Source of the DNA: Struthidea cinerea
Taxonomy: Eukaryota; Chordata; Aves; Passeriformes; Corcoracidae
DNA length: 64,000 nt
Assembly: GCA_013397865.1 (NCBI GenBank)
Contig: VZTI01003364.1
Coordinates: 1,312,851-1,376,850 of the forward strand
Direction: 5' to 3'
The notes under the pieces were generated by a model that was not told the origin of the DNA, did no database searches, and was given only the letters and a program-made list of their open reading frames with translations. Numbering within the stretch: position 1 is the first letter of the stretch; each line of letters opens with the position of its first letter. A program made the position numbers and the translations under genes. Positions 38,201 through 51,847 of the stretch are shown here, piece after piece.

Positions 38201-41200
38201 TGGCTGTTTGTCATGCCTGCTTCTCATGATGGATTGTTGGAGGACAGAAGATACAATAGACTCAAGGAAGGCAATTTGCATTTCTTAAAACGCTGTGGCA
38301 TAAAATGTAAATACTATTAACATTTCCCATATTAAACTATAGTTTTTTCATGAATATCTTAACATTTGAAGATCTGGATCTGACCAATGTCAGGAAGCTC
38401 CTACTGTGGAAATTGCTTGGCTGGGGAATACCTGTCTGTGGGTTATATGGGATGCCTCTGCCAGGAACAACAGCAGGTTCTTGAGCTCAGCAGCTGTTTA
38501 CTGAAGGTAGATCACCTTGGGAAAATCAAGCTGGAAAAGGGAAAGGACAGAAGGAAAGCAGAAAAACTTCCAAGAGCAAAATGAAGAGATTCAGGGTCAG
38601 GGTGAGAGTAAGGAGTAGGGAGTAAGAAGCAGGAAGACTGGGTGAGAGGCTGTAGCACAGAAAACAGAGAGCAGAGAAGGCAAATCACAATCTGCTTGTG
38701 TAGCCACCCAGAGACAGAGGGACTTCCAAGAGAAGGGCAAGCTCTACCTGCAGGACACTGTGCTAGGGAGGGTGTCTTGCCCTGGGTGCTCAGCCTGCTC
38801 TGTCTCCCCAGGAAAGCAACCTCCAGAGGTTCAGAAGCTCTGCATAAAGCTGCTTCATCTGCTCACAAATCAGAGTCTGACTGCAAAATCTGTTTGAGTG
38901 GGGATTTGTCTTTCTTTGTTTATCTTTCAACTCCTTTAGGACTGAACTTCCGGAGGGGGAGGACACCAGGCCAACAATAAAAGGCTGTTAATTTTGATGA
39001 TGACATAATCAAGGGAAAGAGGGAATGTCATCACAGGGTGGTGTGGGTCATTGGCTCTTCACAGGTAGAAATTGCTCAGTCAGAGCAGATTTATGGTCCT
39101 GGGTCTGAGGCTTGGAATTCTTTTCTCTGCTCATTGTTACACACTCAAAAATACACTCCAAACTAGCATTTATGATGTTTGATGTGAAAAACATCTTTCA
39201 TCTGTAAAGCTGTAAAGCAAGAGTTTATGCATTAGTATGGCTTTGTGGGAAAACTCTTCCTTAGGTCTGTTCCCTATGTGTTAATTATAACTGGAACCTC
39301 TTTCTCCGCTAAGCTTCAAGTTACACTTCAAGCAATAAAGGTTTGTAGGTAAGTAGAGAAAACATTAACAAAGGCAGGAGCTACATGGTTTTTTATATAT
39401 AAGGAGTTATATGCAGCTTTTTTTATATATATGGAGCAGCCCATGCATGGGCAAGTCAGACAGCTGCAGCATTAGCACCCAAACTCTGCATAAAAAGGAA
39501 AAACTGCAGGTTTACTGAGAAAAGGAGAGAGAAAAAGAGGCCTGTAGAGCTCTGTTTTGTTCCTGCTTTGCCTCTCCTGGGTGGAAGGATGGAGGAGTCA
39601 GTGGCACAGCACAATCTTCCCTGTCCCCAACTGCCCCCCTGTCAGCTCCTGAAAAAGTCATGGGAGGAGGATGCTGGAAAGCAAAGAATGAGTCTGAGGA
39701 CACAGACAACTAATAGTACAGGAAATTTCCTGGACAGCATGAACTAAACACTTGAAGAAAAGCACAGAGCCTCCCACTCTCAGCAACTGTATCTCACACT
39801 GCATTGTCTTTAATCATTACTCAGGAACTATGACATGCAGTAATCTACTTCCTCAGCTTCATTTAGCATTTGCATGACAGAGTCTTATCAAAATAGAACT
39901 ACTGGGACTGCAAAACAAACACCTAATTAAAGCTGAGTGTTTCTAATTAAATCCAGTAGGATGAACACATTACAATGAATGTCATTTCCAATAGTATGCC
40001 TAGAATGACAAAACAAAGCAGTTGTGAGTGGCACACCCCACAGAGCAGCACCACGCATGTTCACATGGTGGTTTCCCTGACAGACCTGTCCAAAAGCTGC
40101 TGGCAAGCCATGTGCAGCATGGCCTCCCGGAGCAGCATCCTTGTGCCACCGCTGCAGTGCGGTGGCAATGGTCACACATGGCACTGTGCCAGCTGTGTGA
40201 GATGGAACTGCACAGAGCACAGAGGAAGAACAGGGAAGTAATGCAAAGATGTCTTGCAGCTCCAGCTGAATTCAGCAAGGATACCTGCATGTCACTGGGA
40301 ACCTGGCCTGACTCTAGTAATCAAGGTGTTTTGGTAGAAGGGGCAGGGGACAGCAGTTAATGTTATCTGAGTGTCCTTGTGCAAGGTGCAGAGATGGGAA
40401 CAGAGGAAGGCCTTTGGGGAGTTTCCTTCAGAAATCCTTCCAGAAAAATACTTGAAATTATGTTTTTCAAAAAACCAATCTTGTTCTGTTTGTGAGGTAC
40501 CAATGCCTTGAGTCAGCTTTAGGAGCAGTGAGTTAGTGGTGGGCACCCCATAACACGATGGTAATTTCTGTCTGAAACAGCCTAAATGCCCTCAACCCCC
40601 AAACAGGATCTCAACAGATGGCACTTGAAGGAAGGATTGCTGAGGCAATTGGATCTTTCACCACAACCTATGGGGAAAGGCAAGAAAGACAAGACTGACA
40701 GCTTATTCAGAATGTTCTTCAAACACAAAACACACAGTGGCAGTGAGTTGACTTCTTACGGGTTTGGGGGGTTTGTTTTGCATTCCTGGTGAGGAGAAAG
40801 TAAAGGAATTTTAAAATGTTATGAAGGAAGGCTTGCATGGGACTGGCTAAGGTGAGGCACTGGATTTGACTGCCTGGGATGATATTGGGATCCAGCACTG
40901 GAGTCTGGATTATCCTGTCAGGTACAGGCTTGGCTATCATGTAAGGATTGACAGAAGTGTGATTTGTGCTACCTTAGCCAACACGAATGACTGGGGTGGT
41001 CTCCTGAGGACCCTACCAGTCCTATTCTTCCACGCCTCACAATCATTATCTCTGTCCCTTTTGCCCAGTTACAATAATGACAATCCTACTCCTGACTGTT
41101 GACCTTAAGGTGCTGTATTTTTCTGTGCCATGTCTGAACTGCACTAAAATCCAGCCTCTGCTGATCACAGACTGGCCAGTGCACCAGTGGGACTCTGCTG

Positions 41201-41611
41201 TATTTGTACTGCAGAAAAGATTTGCAGCAAGGTTGTAGGAAGTCCATACGTAGAAGAATATTGTTACGCACTGGAAACAGATTGCAGTCCAGAGCAAAAC
41301 AAAACATGGAGAAATAGTCATTCACACAATCATATGTATATAGCATAATCACCCACAAGGCTGTCAAATGAGGCCAAACCCTGTTGCGTTTTTGGCAATC
41401 AGTAGGCAGTGATGCCATGCATCCCTACTGGGAAGACAGGATTTGACCCGCAACAGCACTTGGGGTCAGCATGGGATGAGCCTGATGGGAACTGGGCTAC
41501 TGTCAACACTTTCCAAGATCCTCTCCCCAGGACATGTTGATCCATGACCTTAATCAGCCATGGTAAATCTGGGGAGCAGTAATGAAGTTTAGCCCCCCCT
41601 TCACATGCCCT
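35212..41611. other. Intergenic, no gene recognised
   Basis: AT-rich to about 36660, then mixed composition. The 176-codon frame at 37069-37599 has no recognisable domain. A segment at about 38380-38990 has a weak LTR-like look (GCTGTTTACTGAAGG near the left, an AATAAA near the right), but no edges can be placed. Confidence 0.5.
35674..35694 (+). repeat. Short (GGTTT) repeat
   Basis: GTTGGTTTGGTTTGGTTTG is a small pentanucleotide run. Confidence 0.8.
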
Positions 41612-41725
41612 CATGGACTCACAGAATGGTTGAGGTGGGAAGGGACTTCTGGAAGTCACCCGGTCCAAGCCCCCTGCTTGGACCACCTAGAGCAGACTGC
41701 CCTGCACCATGTCCAGATGAGCTGC
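41612..41725 (-). mobile_element. Short CR1 3' end
   Basis: CACAGAATGGTTGAGGTGGG, AAGGGACTTCTGGAAGTCAC, CCGGTCCAAGCCCCCTGCTT, GGACCACCTAGAGCAGACTG and CACCATGTCCAGATGAGC form a classic inverted CR1 end truncated after about 110 bp. Confidence 0.93.
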
Positions 41726-43048
41726 TCTTTCTCATACCTTTCTTAACAAGTTTATTTTTTTCTTAAGTTTGAGTAATGTGCTAAACCAATCAAAACATCT
41801 GGTGAAGATGTGCAGTGATGAAGACTTAACAAGATTAAAGAAAAAATGCCATAAATACTTTTTTTTATCTGGTCAAATGGAAGACATCAGAAAGCATCTG
41901 ATAGGCAGCAAATCAAACAAAAAAGGCAAAAGGCATAAGGAGATATGCAAATACACAAATACATAAAACATGAGGGGTGGGAAGAATGCCTTAAATGCCA
42001 TGCAAAACTGACTTTCATTAAGCAGCAGCTGAAAACATCATTGATGCAACACTGCAAGAGTTGGGCCTCATTTCTCCTCAGATGGGTTTGACCATTTCTT
42101 TGATCTTTACCTTGTTCCAGACCACTCTGTTTCAGACTGACAGCCTGCTGCTTTATTCAGAAACAGAAAGAACGTCAAGACACTTTCCTGAGGGCTGCCT
42201 TGTGAACACTATATGGGATGTTCAATTATTTTAGGAGTCCCTGGCAGGGTCTTGGCCCACACCATGCAATACTCTCCTGAACAAGCCCCAAACATGGGAG
42301 TTAGTGCTGTCCCAGCAGGTGCTGTGGATGCAGCCCCACTCCAAGGGTGAGATGATAAAAGTGCAAGACCAGGCTGCCCCATTCCACTTGACCTTGGAAC
42401 AGCTGAAAACCATGGGCACATTTAATTTACTACTGTAGGTGTGGCCTGGAGGTCTAAGATGGAACGAGTGAGCTTCACAAAACCAAAAGATTTATACAGC
42501 AACACAGTGAAAAATATCCACCAGAGGATCAAGAAAAGTGAGAATTTCTGTGTTTATTTACCCCGACTAGTTAAACATAGCACATGTCTAGAAAATCAAA
42601 TAAGGCTTTCAAGACAAACAAGATCATACAGCAAGCAGGTTTCGCTGGACTTCATATGAAGCAAACCCTAAAGACTTCAAAACACACGTTCTTTATGCCA
42701 CAAGAACCAGGTGTGTGATTATTTACCTTGTGCTGATGCATTTGAAGAGCTTCCCAGAGGTCGCTGAAGGGGCTGTTACCCTGCTCCATGTGGTACCACT
42801 CTACCTTGGCTCTCAGCTAAACATCCTCTCCACACCACCGTGGTGCAGCATCAATGACTGACTCATGCTACATGTGCACGGGCTGGCTGTGTAGCCAAAG
42901 CTGAAATCTGACTCACTCTATAATTTGTTTTAGGAGGTACAAACCTGCTCGTAATGAAAATTTAATGTTCTGTGACTCATGCTCCATTGAAGTTTATAGA
43001 AGTCTTCATGGTCATGACATTTATTAGCAAAGTAACTGGTACACCCCT

Positions 43049-43132
43049 GGTTATTTAGAGCCAGCTAGAATTATCTTAATGAGTTTTCTTGGCTATTTAG
43101 AGCCAGTTAGAATTATCTTAATGAGTCTTCTT
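43049..43132 (+). repeat. Tandem duplication of a 42-bp unit
   Basis: Two adjacent 42-bp copies (43049-43090 and 43091-43132) share TATTTAGAGCCAG, TAGAATTATCTTAATGAGT and CTTCTT-type endings, with three mismatches. No flanking transposon is evident. Confidence 0.95.
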
Positions 43133-43476
43133 TTTAGAGGTTCTCAAATAATCTTATCTTCTCTATACAACAAGAGCAGTTCACACTTCCAGACCAAAAT
43201 AGGTCTCAATCAACCCACAGATTCCAATTACAGATTTTATGGGTTTGGACATTGCCTTTAGACTAAGCTATTGAATAATATATTAGCAAATTGCAGCGAT
43301 AACCCTACAAATGTGTTCAAAATTATTTTCTTTTATGTATTTCTTTCCCACCATGTTATTTCCTTCAAAATACAAGGTCTAATTTTGTCTCCTCTTTCAC
43401 AGTATTTTATTGTAGTCCAAGACTGTTTATCTTTCCTGTCATCTATTTGCACCTCAGAACATTGCTGAGAACAAAA

Positions 43477-43495
43477 AAACTTTTTTTTTTTTTTA
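43477..43495 (+). repeat. Poly(T) tract
   Basis: A run of about 15 T residues preceded by a short A run, forming an A/T foldback. No element is recognisable. Confidence 0.85.
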
Positions 43496-45666
43496 AGATA
43501 GCAATTGAGAGATAAGAGCTTTAATTTAACACAGCCACAGATTTATTAGTTTTGGGCAAGACAGCATCAGCAATGACATGTTCTTATCCAGTAGGGTTGT
43601 TACAGACCCACTGGAAACTTGGCAAAAACAGGCAAGCCTAGATTTAATCTGTTGAAATTGTATTTAAGGCCCTTGTTCCTGAACCTCTCTAAATTTCCTG
43701 AAAGCAACTAAAGCTCAGACCAACACTAAACAGTGGAATTGTATTTCTGGACAATTCCAATATTTTTGCCATACTTTACTGATGAGGTTACATTTCAACT
43801 AACACAGTTTTACTTTAAAATACCTTTTTTAGCCTGTTTGTAAGATATTTCAAAGCAACTTAGGTAAAAGGGATAATATAAATAAACATTTTTGCTCAGG
43901 TTAACTAAAAGATTTTCCTTTAGGGATATGCTTGTTCACAAACAAGTCCAAATTCTATGCTTTTTAAGAAAGATGCTGAAGAAAATTACTTTGTACTTTG
44001 CTTGTCCCAGTCTGTGCAATACATTTTTACAATAACCTCAAAAGGGAGGAGCTCTTGGAAGATGAACCATAACAGCTTTGAAATTTGCTTCACGTGAGCA
44101 GAAAATTCTTTTGAAGTCTGATGAGAAATTAAATTATGGATGTTAATGCAATTCCATCTTGTTATCCAGTACACACAGTTCTGCAAAACTTAATCAAGAC
44201 AGGCATTGAATTTTTTTTAAATGGATGTTATTTATTAAAAATTAAATGGAGATTTTGCTCTAAGTTATAGGGGGTTTGCTACCTTAAAACCCACCATGAA
44301 AAGAACTATAGCTCTTTGATGCACTTTATTTTACCTAATATGTTTTTCACATGGCTTGTTCTATGTGAATGGTAACGAGGATGACCCTAAAAGCAAAACT
44401 AAGCTGTATTGTCCCAGCCTAAAGGCAGTGAGGAAACAACCAGCTGAGGCAGTCAATTCCTCGCTGTTAGAGACAACTTCCACTTACCGGAGACGCTTCT
44501 CAATTTACTAAAGTAAGTTCACTCCTGCAAACATCCCAGCAACATCAGAGTATCTGTGCCTGCCCATGATGTCCTCCTAGTGCTTACTATACCAGGCAGC
44601 AATGTCAGGAGCAAGGAGTGGAGCTGGGAAGGAAAAGGGACGTGCAGAGATAGGAAAGACATTGTTTGCAAAAAGGATACTTTAGAGGAAAAGAAGGTAC
44701 ACTGAGACTGTAATAAAAAACATTTGAGAATTCAAAGACATAGCTAAAGTTGCAGTTTTGTAATATGACTCTGTAGTAATGTATGTGGTCTTTTAAAAAA
44801 GCTGGGATTTAATTTTTTATATGAATGGAAGTTCTACATGGAAGAGATAAATCCCTTCCTGTAACATCCCCAACATCCATCACCTTTTCCCCCCACTTAC
44901 TCTGGGGTAACAAGAGGTTCCCAGGTTCCAGCTGATGTCTCTTATACACATTTGTTTTCTCCTGCTATAGTATATAGTATACTAACATCTCCACCTTCCA
45001 AGGAGGTGGGAGGACTTGGAGCTCTTTTCCTTTGATGGATGTGACAATTTGAAACAGGGATAGCTAACTTACCACTTGCAGAGGATGTGCCAGTTCCCCT
45101 CCCAGCCCCAGAGGAGCAAACCAGAACACGGGAGCCACTGAAGACGCTGTGCTAAAATGCAGGGAGAAAGATCAAGATCAATAAGAGCTGCTCCTAACAC
45201 CACAGTGTGAGACACACTTGGCACATGGAAAGATCAGATACTTCAGGCTTCCTAGCACTGAAACCCATGTAAGCTAAAAATAAATTCCCTGCACACTTTC
45301 CACCAAACAGAGGCAAACCTGTCATCCCTAGAGGTGGGTCTGACAGACCAGATAAAGCAGATATGACAGAGGTAATGAACCAAGATGTGAAGCTGGTTAC
45401 TGGAGAGGGAGGCCTGGCCTTGAGTGGGCCCAGCTTAGAAAACCAAAAACAGCTTTCATGCTGGTTTGGTTTTCTTCTTTCTTGAAAAGCATCCTTTGCT
45501 TTGCAGGGCAAAGAGGACAAACCCATCTCCAGAACAATTATCTACCTCCCAAGCAAAGCCATGAGATAGTAGGAAGTGACTTCCTCCAGGTACTACTCCC
45601 TGAAAGGCATGAGACTGCACTCAAGATCTGGTGCTCCTCAGAAGAGACCTGCAGCTGAGGATCTAC

Positions 45667-46080
45667 TGTGAGAAATACTCACTCCCCAATAAAGCCGAAA
45701 AAAGACAAAGTCATCGGAGCAAGACTATTTATTAAAATAAATGAGTCAGCTGAGTCAGGTGCATCTCACTGAGGAGGCACACCTCCTCCTTAAATGCACC
45801 AACTTTTATGCCCTTCCCTGGCCTGTGGGGGTCCCTTTCCCTTTTTTCCTTTGGCTGGGTGCTCAGGAACTCGCATTCTTTCCAACAGCCTACTGTGCTC
45901 AAACCAACACCGCCTTTCTCTTCCCCCTTTTCTCCCCAGCAACAGGCATTGCTTCACCCCCCTATTCCTCCCCCTCCACTCATGAGGCCTGGCCTTGTGC
46001 ACCTTTGCCTAGGTGACATGAGCACATGTTCTTATGGTTAGTTACAACAGCTGAAGCAAAACATTATTTTATCCCTCACA
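45667..46080 (-). mobile_element. Solo LTR with perfect 5-bp target duplication
   Basis: The 414-bp element begins TGTGAGAAATACTCAC and ends TTTTATCCCTCACA, so its ends form the short inverted repeat TGTGAG/CTCACA. TCTAC flanks it exactly (45662-45666 and 46081-46085). Five-bp duplications are typical of ERVL-class integrations, although some ERV1 elements also make them. A TTTATT near 45728 gives AATAAA on the minus strand about 60 bp from the left edge, supporting minus orientation. The sequence right of the element is not LTR internal DNA. Confidence 0.88.
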
Positions 46081-46085
46081 TCTAC

Positions 46086-48880
46086 CAAGTGTTTTCTCAG
46101 CTGTGACAGCCTTGGAATCATTGTCATGAACCATTTCTGTTTCTTGAGGTTCTTCATCATGAACTGATAAATTTGATGCCAGACATTCATCATCTGCTCC
46201 GATTTCTGTATGACTGGCCAAAACCACCCCCAGGAGGTCTCAAATCAGGTCCAGTATCTTGTGGTTTAACCCAAATTGTTCCTCAGGAAGCCGCTTCCAA
46301 AGGTTGAAAGGCAAGATTTGGTGCTGAGCCAATGCCAGACATATGGGTCATATGTCCCTGTGTGTAGAGGGGATGAAACAACGTCAAGCACTGTCCTGCA
46401 GCCATGTGCAGAGTTTAACCATCCAGCGTGGATGCAGTTCCTGCAAGCCACACCAGACCCTTTCTAGCTGCTGTTCTGGACCAGAGCCTGCTCTGGGTAG
46501 AGACGGACACACTGCCATGGTTTGTGAACATGCAGGGGAGAAGACTGTAGCACATGGGCACAAGCCAGGTTGTCTCATGACCTCAGAAGAAGAGAAGGAC
46601 AATGCACGTGCTAAACAAATGATGGCAATGCAGTGGCTACAAAGCAATCATGACTGTAGTTACCTGTTGCACTTAATACCTACAGTTCCTACTCAACAGT
46701 GTGCTTGGGAAACCTTTCATGATTCAACTCTGGAGATTTTAACACAAAAAGTGTGACCAAACTCCCTCGGGCCATTGTCAGGAATGGCAAAGTTTACGCA
46801 GGAGACCTCAGGGACTCTGAAAACTCTACAGCTTCTCCTTTCTTGTGACTTCAGCATTGGACAACATAGGTCTTGCAGCAAAACCAGGAGATTTATGGGG
46901 TCAAACTTGCTGTGAATCCACCAATGTCCTGGTCTCCATGACATTTTTGGAGGACTTCTTAACTTGGAGCTAGAGTCCTGTGCAATGAACATCATCTGGA
47001 GCTGCAGTCCAGATGTAACCAGAAGTCCAGAAGGATATTGTGTGTCCCAAGGGAACACACTTAATTAAGTGCAGTCTTCCTCTGATTTCTTCACATGACA
47101 GGTCCCATGAATTTTATTAATCAGCAGCCTAAACTTGTGTGGCTGACACTCTGTGGGTTTGGAAGAGAGCTGCAAGGATGTGAGGAAGGTGTAAATTAAA
47201 TTAGGTCACATCAAGATTATTCTAATTTACTTCTTCCGGTGCTTGCAGAGTTAGCTTCCACTTCAGCTTCTGCCTCGAGCACCCCAGCTCATAACTCACA
47301 CTAATTAGACTCCTAAAGCAAGATTCATGCTAATGTGTAGGCAGAAATACAAATACAATTTTAGTGCATTACAGTATGATTGCCCAGCAGAGATGCTTCA
47401 TTCTACCTTATAGCCCAGTGCCCCTGCAAAACCAAAATCAGTGCGTGAAACACCCCAGTGCTATGGCACCAGTGCCCATCTGCTTCCCCTGGGAGCTTCT
47501 CTGGGCAAAAAGCAAGTGCTTCAGTAGCACAAAAGCAGGAAGGAATGGTCAGCATCCACCCCAGGGGCCATCAGGACATGGGGTTGGTTTTCATCCAGAG
47601 CAGAAGCAGAAAGCCCTGCTCAAGGGGATGAAGGGAGGGAAGGACATGCCGGGTTTCTTGGTGGCATTTCCCTCCCGTGGGCACAACTCATCCCTGGCTA
47701 TGCTAGCCCCTGAGCAGGGGGAGCCACTGGCACCCTGGAGCAGCTGTCATCCATTTCCACGTGGGAGGATGCCGCGTCATGCAGGCCAGTGGCCCTAGGA
47801 AAAATAACTCATCAATCACTAATGGAGAATCACAGGACATGCTCCTACTATGTAGGAGTAGATGCCAAAGAACAGCTGAGCAGGGGGCTGTGGTTTATTT
47901 TTAATTTTGTAAAGTATATTTGCCTTCCACATGATCCTCTCATTCTTCCCCTCACAGCACATGTAAATAGAGAGACAGTAAATGGCACACTCAGGTCCCA
48001 GCAGACTGAGCCACAGCACGGAGCTGCTGCAGATCGCAGTGCTTGTGTAGCTGTCTCACAGACCCACCTGCATTTCATGGAGACATCTTCCTTTTCCTCA
48101 CACCCCAGGGCAAGGTCAAGTAAGAGAGTCTGCAGGGCAACCCCACAGGCACCTTCCAGCCCACGCTGCTTATCTTGGCTGACGGATCCATGCACGGCAC
48201 AGTCCCAGACCACCACACATTTGGCCACAGAGGAAAACCTCTGGATGCAAAACCCCTTCCTGGGTAGAATCATGTTTCACTCCTAGAAAGTTTATTGGCT
48301 AATCTACAAGGGCTCTCAAATAAAATTTATGAGCCTGTAAATGCTCCCTGCCACGAAATGGCCCCAGGAGCCAAGGAAAACCTGTGCGAGCTTTACCGCA
48401 GCCTTTTAACAGGAGGAGTGCCGAGATGTGGTGCAGGCTGCTCCAAGGGGCCGTAGGGTGGGCAGCTGGGAAGCAGGGAGACTGAGCTCCTCGCTACAAA
48501 CATCAACAGCTGCCTTCAGCCCACGACTGCCATGGTGGCACTCAGGCCAGCTGGCAGCTGGGGTGTCCCACATGGATGGGCACCGCCCTGGAGGTATTTG
48601 CTGCCCCTGAACCAAAATCTACCACCCTCTCATGATCTTATGTTCTTGCCTTTCATTGCAAAAGCCAGGCAGTTGTGATAAAATTAGGACAGCTGCTGAT
48701 GACAATTAATTAGCTTCAGACAAGGTCTTCAGGGTGGCCATTGGGAAATAAATGAATGCTGTTTAAGCCAGCACTGTAAAGTCCCCCTGGCAATCTCTGC
48801 CAGCCCTCACCCTGCCAGCAGGCACCAGGCAGTCAAGCAAGGGGCCCCACCGGCTTCTGCTTGCAGGGCTGGATCCCCAC
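46086..48880. other. Intergenic, no gene recognised
   Basis: Composition is near balanced and several 110-165 codon frames overlap on both strands. None carries a family motif, and none is supported by splice signals I would trust. Confidence 0.5.
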
Positions 48881-48925
48881 CAGCACAACACAGCACAGCA
48901 CAGCACAGCACAGCACAGCACAGCA
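48881..48925 (+). repeat. (CAGCA)9 microsatellite
   Basis: Nine 5-bp units, eight of them CAGCA and one CAACA, with seven perfect units in a row at 48891-48925. On the minus strand an overlapping open frame reads repeated Cys-Cys-Ala-Val-Leu, an artefact of the repeat. Confidence 0.96.
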
Positions 48926-49203
48926 AAGGGCTGGCACACTCTGCCAATGGACTGCAGCTTCACAGGTTTCCATTTTTTTAATGGATGTTTGTTCTACTGT
49001 AGTCTAAAACACTGCTGTACCTCAGGGAAGGTCAATACCCAGCATGGCACAAACTCCACCTTCATTCTAACTTACCTCCCACCTCACCTGTGTGTGAGTA
49101 TCACTCTATGCAGAGAATGGGACTTTATAGGTGCTTAGCACACCAAAGCCACACTTCCAGTCTCACATCTATCAGGAACTGACTGGGTCCAATGTTTCCA
49201 GTG

Positions 49204-49434
49204 GCTGAAAGAGGGTTGTCTTCACTTTGATATTAGGAAGAAATTGTTTACTGAGAGGGTGGTGAGGCACTGGAACAGGTTGCCAAGAGAAGCAACCTGG
49301 AAGTGTTCAAGGCCAGGCTGGATGAGGCTTTGAGCCATCTGGTCTAGTGGAAAATGTCCCAGCCCATAGCAAGGAAATTAGAACTAGATTATCTTTAAGA
49401 TCCTTTCCAACTCAAACTATTCTGTGATTCTGTG
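49204..49434 (+). mobile_element. CR1 LINE 3' end
   Basis: GATATTAGGAAGAAATTGTT, GGTGGTGAGGCACTGGAACA, GTGTTCAAGGCCAGGCTGGA, TGAGGCTTTGAGCCATCTGG, AACTAGATTATCTTTAAGAT and a tail CTATTCTGTGATTCTGTG identify a CR1 3' end in plus orientation. Confidence 0.94.
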
Positions 49435-51841
49435 CCTCTGTACTCACCAGTATCCTGTGTAAGGATCTGCCTTCCCATCCTTGAGGTCTATGGAAAATGC
49501 TTCTCACCCCAACCACAGCCATCCAACTACACAAGCAGTATTTGTGTTGAACATCACTGATGCACGTGCAGTTGTGGTAAATTTCTGCTTTTCAGCCTCA
49601 CAAGCAAAAGTAAATGTTTGGACAAAAAAATTGCCTTTCCTACTCCTGACCAAAAAATTGACTTTTTGTGTGGTTGATGTGAGACATAACCAGACCCTGT
49701 TAATTTGGACCTACACTCAGCAGTAACAGGGAAATAAATTAGCAGCCATGACACAAACAAAACAGAAGTGGCAGCAATTGGTCTGTTTTATGGGCTTTGG
49801 GTAACACCATTTGAGCTTAAAATACAGTCAACATGTGCCAATGCTGCTACTTCCATCTAATGGATGTGGAACAGAAAGAATTTGCTCATGCAGGTATCGT
49901 ACTACAAAGTACAGCAGCACCAAGAGTAAATGTAGGTTAATATTCTAAGTAACAGAAGAGCTTTAACACACCTCTCAAGAACCTCATGTTTTTAATGGAT
50001 GCAAATCTAATGGGCCCAAGGCGAATAAAATCAGTCAGTGGGGAAAAAAAATGAAAAGAAAAAATCAAGACAGCTAAAAATACAATTATTGTTTAATTAT
50101 ACAGAGGAATTCTTATCCAGTGACTTTGTGTTGCAAACAGGCACTGCAGTAGGCCATGTCCTGCTGTGAGAATCCCTGCATTTATCTCAGCAGCGTGCAA
50201 TGTTTCCCCATGAGTATGTCTGGCCTCAGCAGCCTATCAAGAGCCATAAAACATTCTGCCTGCACCAGATGCAGGATGTGCATCCCATGGATGTTGCCAC
50301 TACCTTACAGCCTTACAGCTCAAGAGGACTGGGGCTTACAAGGAGGAAGACTCCTCACCTTGTCCCTCTGACTGGGTGTAGGGCTTATGGCATTAGCCAG
50401 CTGCTGTCCTTTCAAAGGTGCTCCAAAGGCAGGTGACATCCTCACTCTGCCCTCAAACCCTGCTCAGTGTGGGAGAAGCTGGGAAAACATTTTTTGGCTT
50501 TACACCCTGCTCTGGTAATGAAGAGCAAACTGGACCATCTTCATGGAAGGGGCTTTTAACAACAGGAATCCTGAAGAAACAAACCAAGAAATGCTTTTTT
50601 TCCATGTTGATGTTAATCCAAAAGCAAGGCACACATGGTAGTGGCTGTAGGACCCCTCCAGACACCGTCCCATTAGCCCACGGAGGGATGACTAAGCAGG
50701 AGACAGAGGGATGACTGAGCAAGGAGCAAGGCAGCTCTGCCAGGGCTTGTCCTAACACCCATCTCTGAAGCCAGCAATTTGACACACTGTGAGTTAAGTA
50801 ATTTAATAAAAACATTCAGTTCTCCAGTCAGTCTAATAAGCTGTAATATAACTCCATTTCCCTTCAAACTGAAAGAAAAAAGAAATCAATAACTGATAGG
50901 GAAGCCTCTTCTCACGGGGCAGAAATGCTTGCTGTAACAGCTCTAAACTGGTACTCCTCTGCACCATGGGTTTTATCACTGCCCTGGAATCTTGCAACCA
51001 AGATTGGAATAGCCTTTACTCACTAACCTGGCTTAAATTCATTAATGGAAACACTTCTCCACAGTTAGCTAGCCAAGGGGAACTCAACAGCTGAGGTAAA
51101 TTTTGAAGAAACTTCCCTGCTTTCCTGGAGCTCATTCACCCCTATAGTCCCAGAAACCCAGATTTCCTCCCATCTGCAGAGCTGAGATGTCTGAGAGAGA
51201 AGCAGGTATTGGGGGAGTTTCTGTGCATCAAAAGGTGGTTTAGAGGTCCCTGGCTTCAGGTCTGGTCTGGAGGAGCTGCCCACAGCTGCCACTTTCCCAA
51301 AGGACACCCCAAGTCCTGCTCCATACTATGAGAAGCAAAGCAAGCCTGAGCTCAGAAAAAGTTACCCCAGTAGCAAACAAACCAGTAAAGGCCCACAGAA
51401 ATGTTTTCAAATGCTAGAGACCTAGTAATGAAATATTCCGTTTAGTAGAGAATCACACTTGTTCCAAAACTGTAAATTATCTCATCGAAGAGATCTTAAA
51501 GCCTTCTGTGTCCTGCATCTGCCAGGGCTTGCCCACATGCGCAGGCCCTGCTTTGGGGAATGAGGACCTTTCCACTGAGGGGCTGTGGCTCAGAGCAGAG
51601 GGATCTCAGTCCTTAGCATTGCTGCTGCCAAGGTCAGAATGGCAACAGCCATGGTGGGGCTGAAACTTTCAGGGCTCAGGCCTCCCCAGGTCTGCTCTGG
51701 GCTCCTCATGTTTCACACTGACAGCAAATCTTCCCACTACTTCTGATTTTCCAGGCCCCCAAAGCTACTTCTGCCATGACTTCCAAGTGAGCAGATGGTA
51801 GCACTGGTGTTATTATTCAGTACTATCATTAGATATTTATT
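49435..51841. other. Intergenic, no gene recognised
   Basis: Unique-looking sequence between a CR1 end and the ERVK-type LTR. Confidence 0.55.
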
Positions 51842-51847
51842 AGTCAG

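Larger units (their letters stand above)
41726..45661. other. Intergenic, no gene recognised
   Basis: AT-rich DNA holding the 42-bp tandem duplication and a poly(T) run. No coding sequence is recognised. Confidence 0.55.

Noticed and set aside
38380..38990. Possible degraded LTR
   Set aside because: Only a TTTACT near the left and an AATAAA near the right suggest one; the orientation signals conflict and no edges or duplication can be placed.
47789..48286. 165-codon plus-strand open frame with a 141-codon antisense partner
   Set aside because: Sense and antisense frames mirror each other in GC-rich DNA; neither has motifs.
48763..48963. Cysteine-repeat peptide on the minus strand
   Set aside because: It is the translation of the CAGCA microsatellite.
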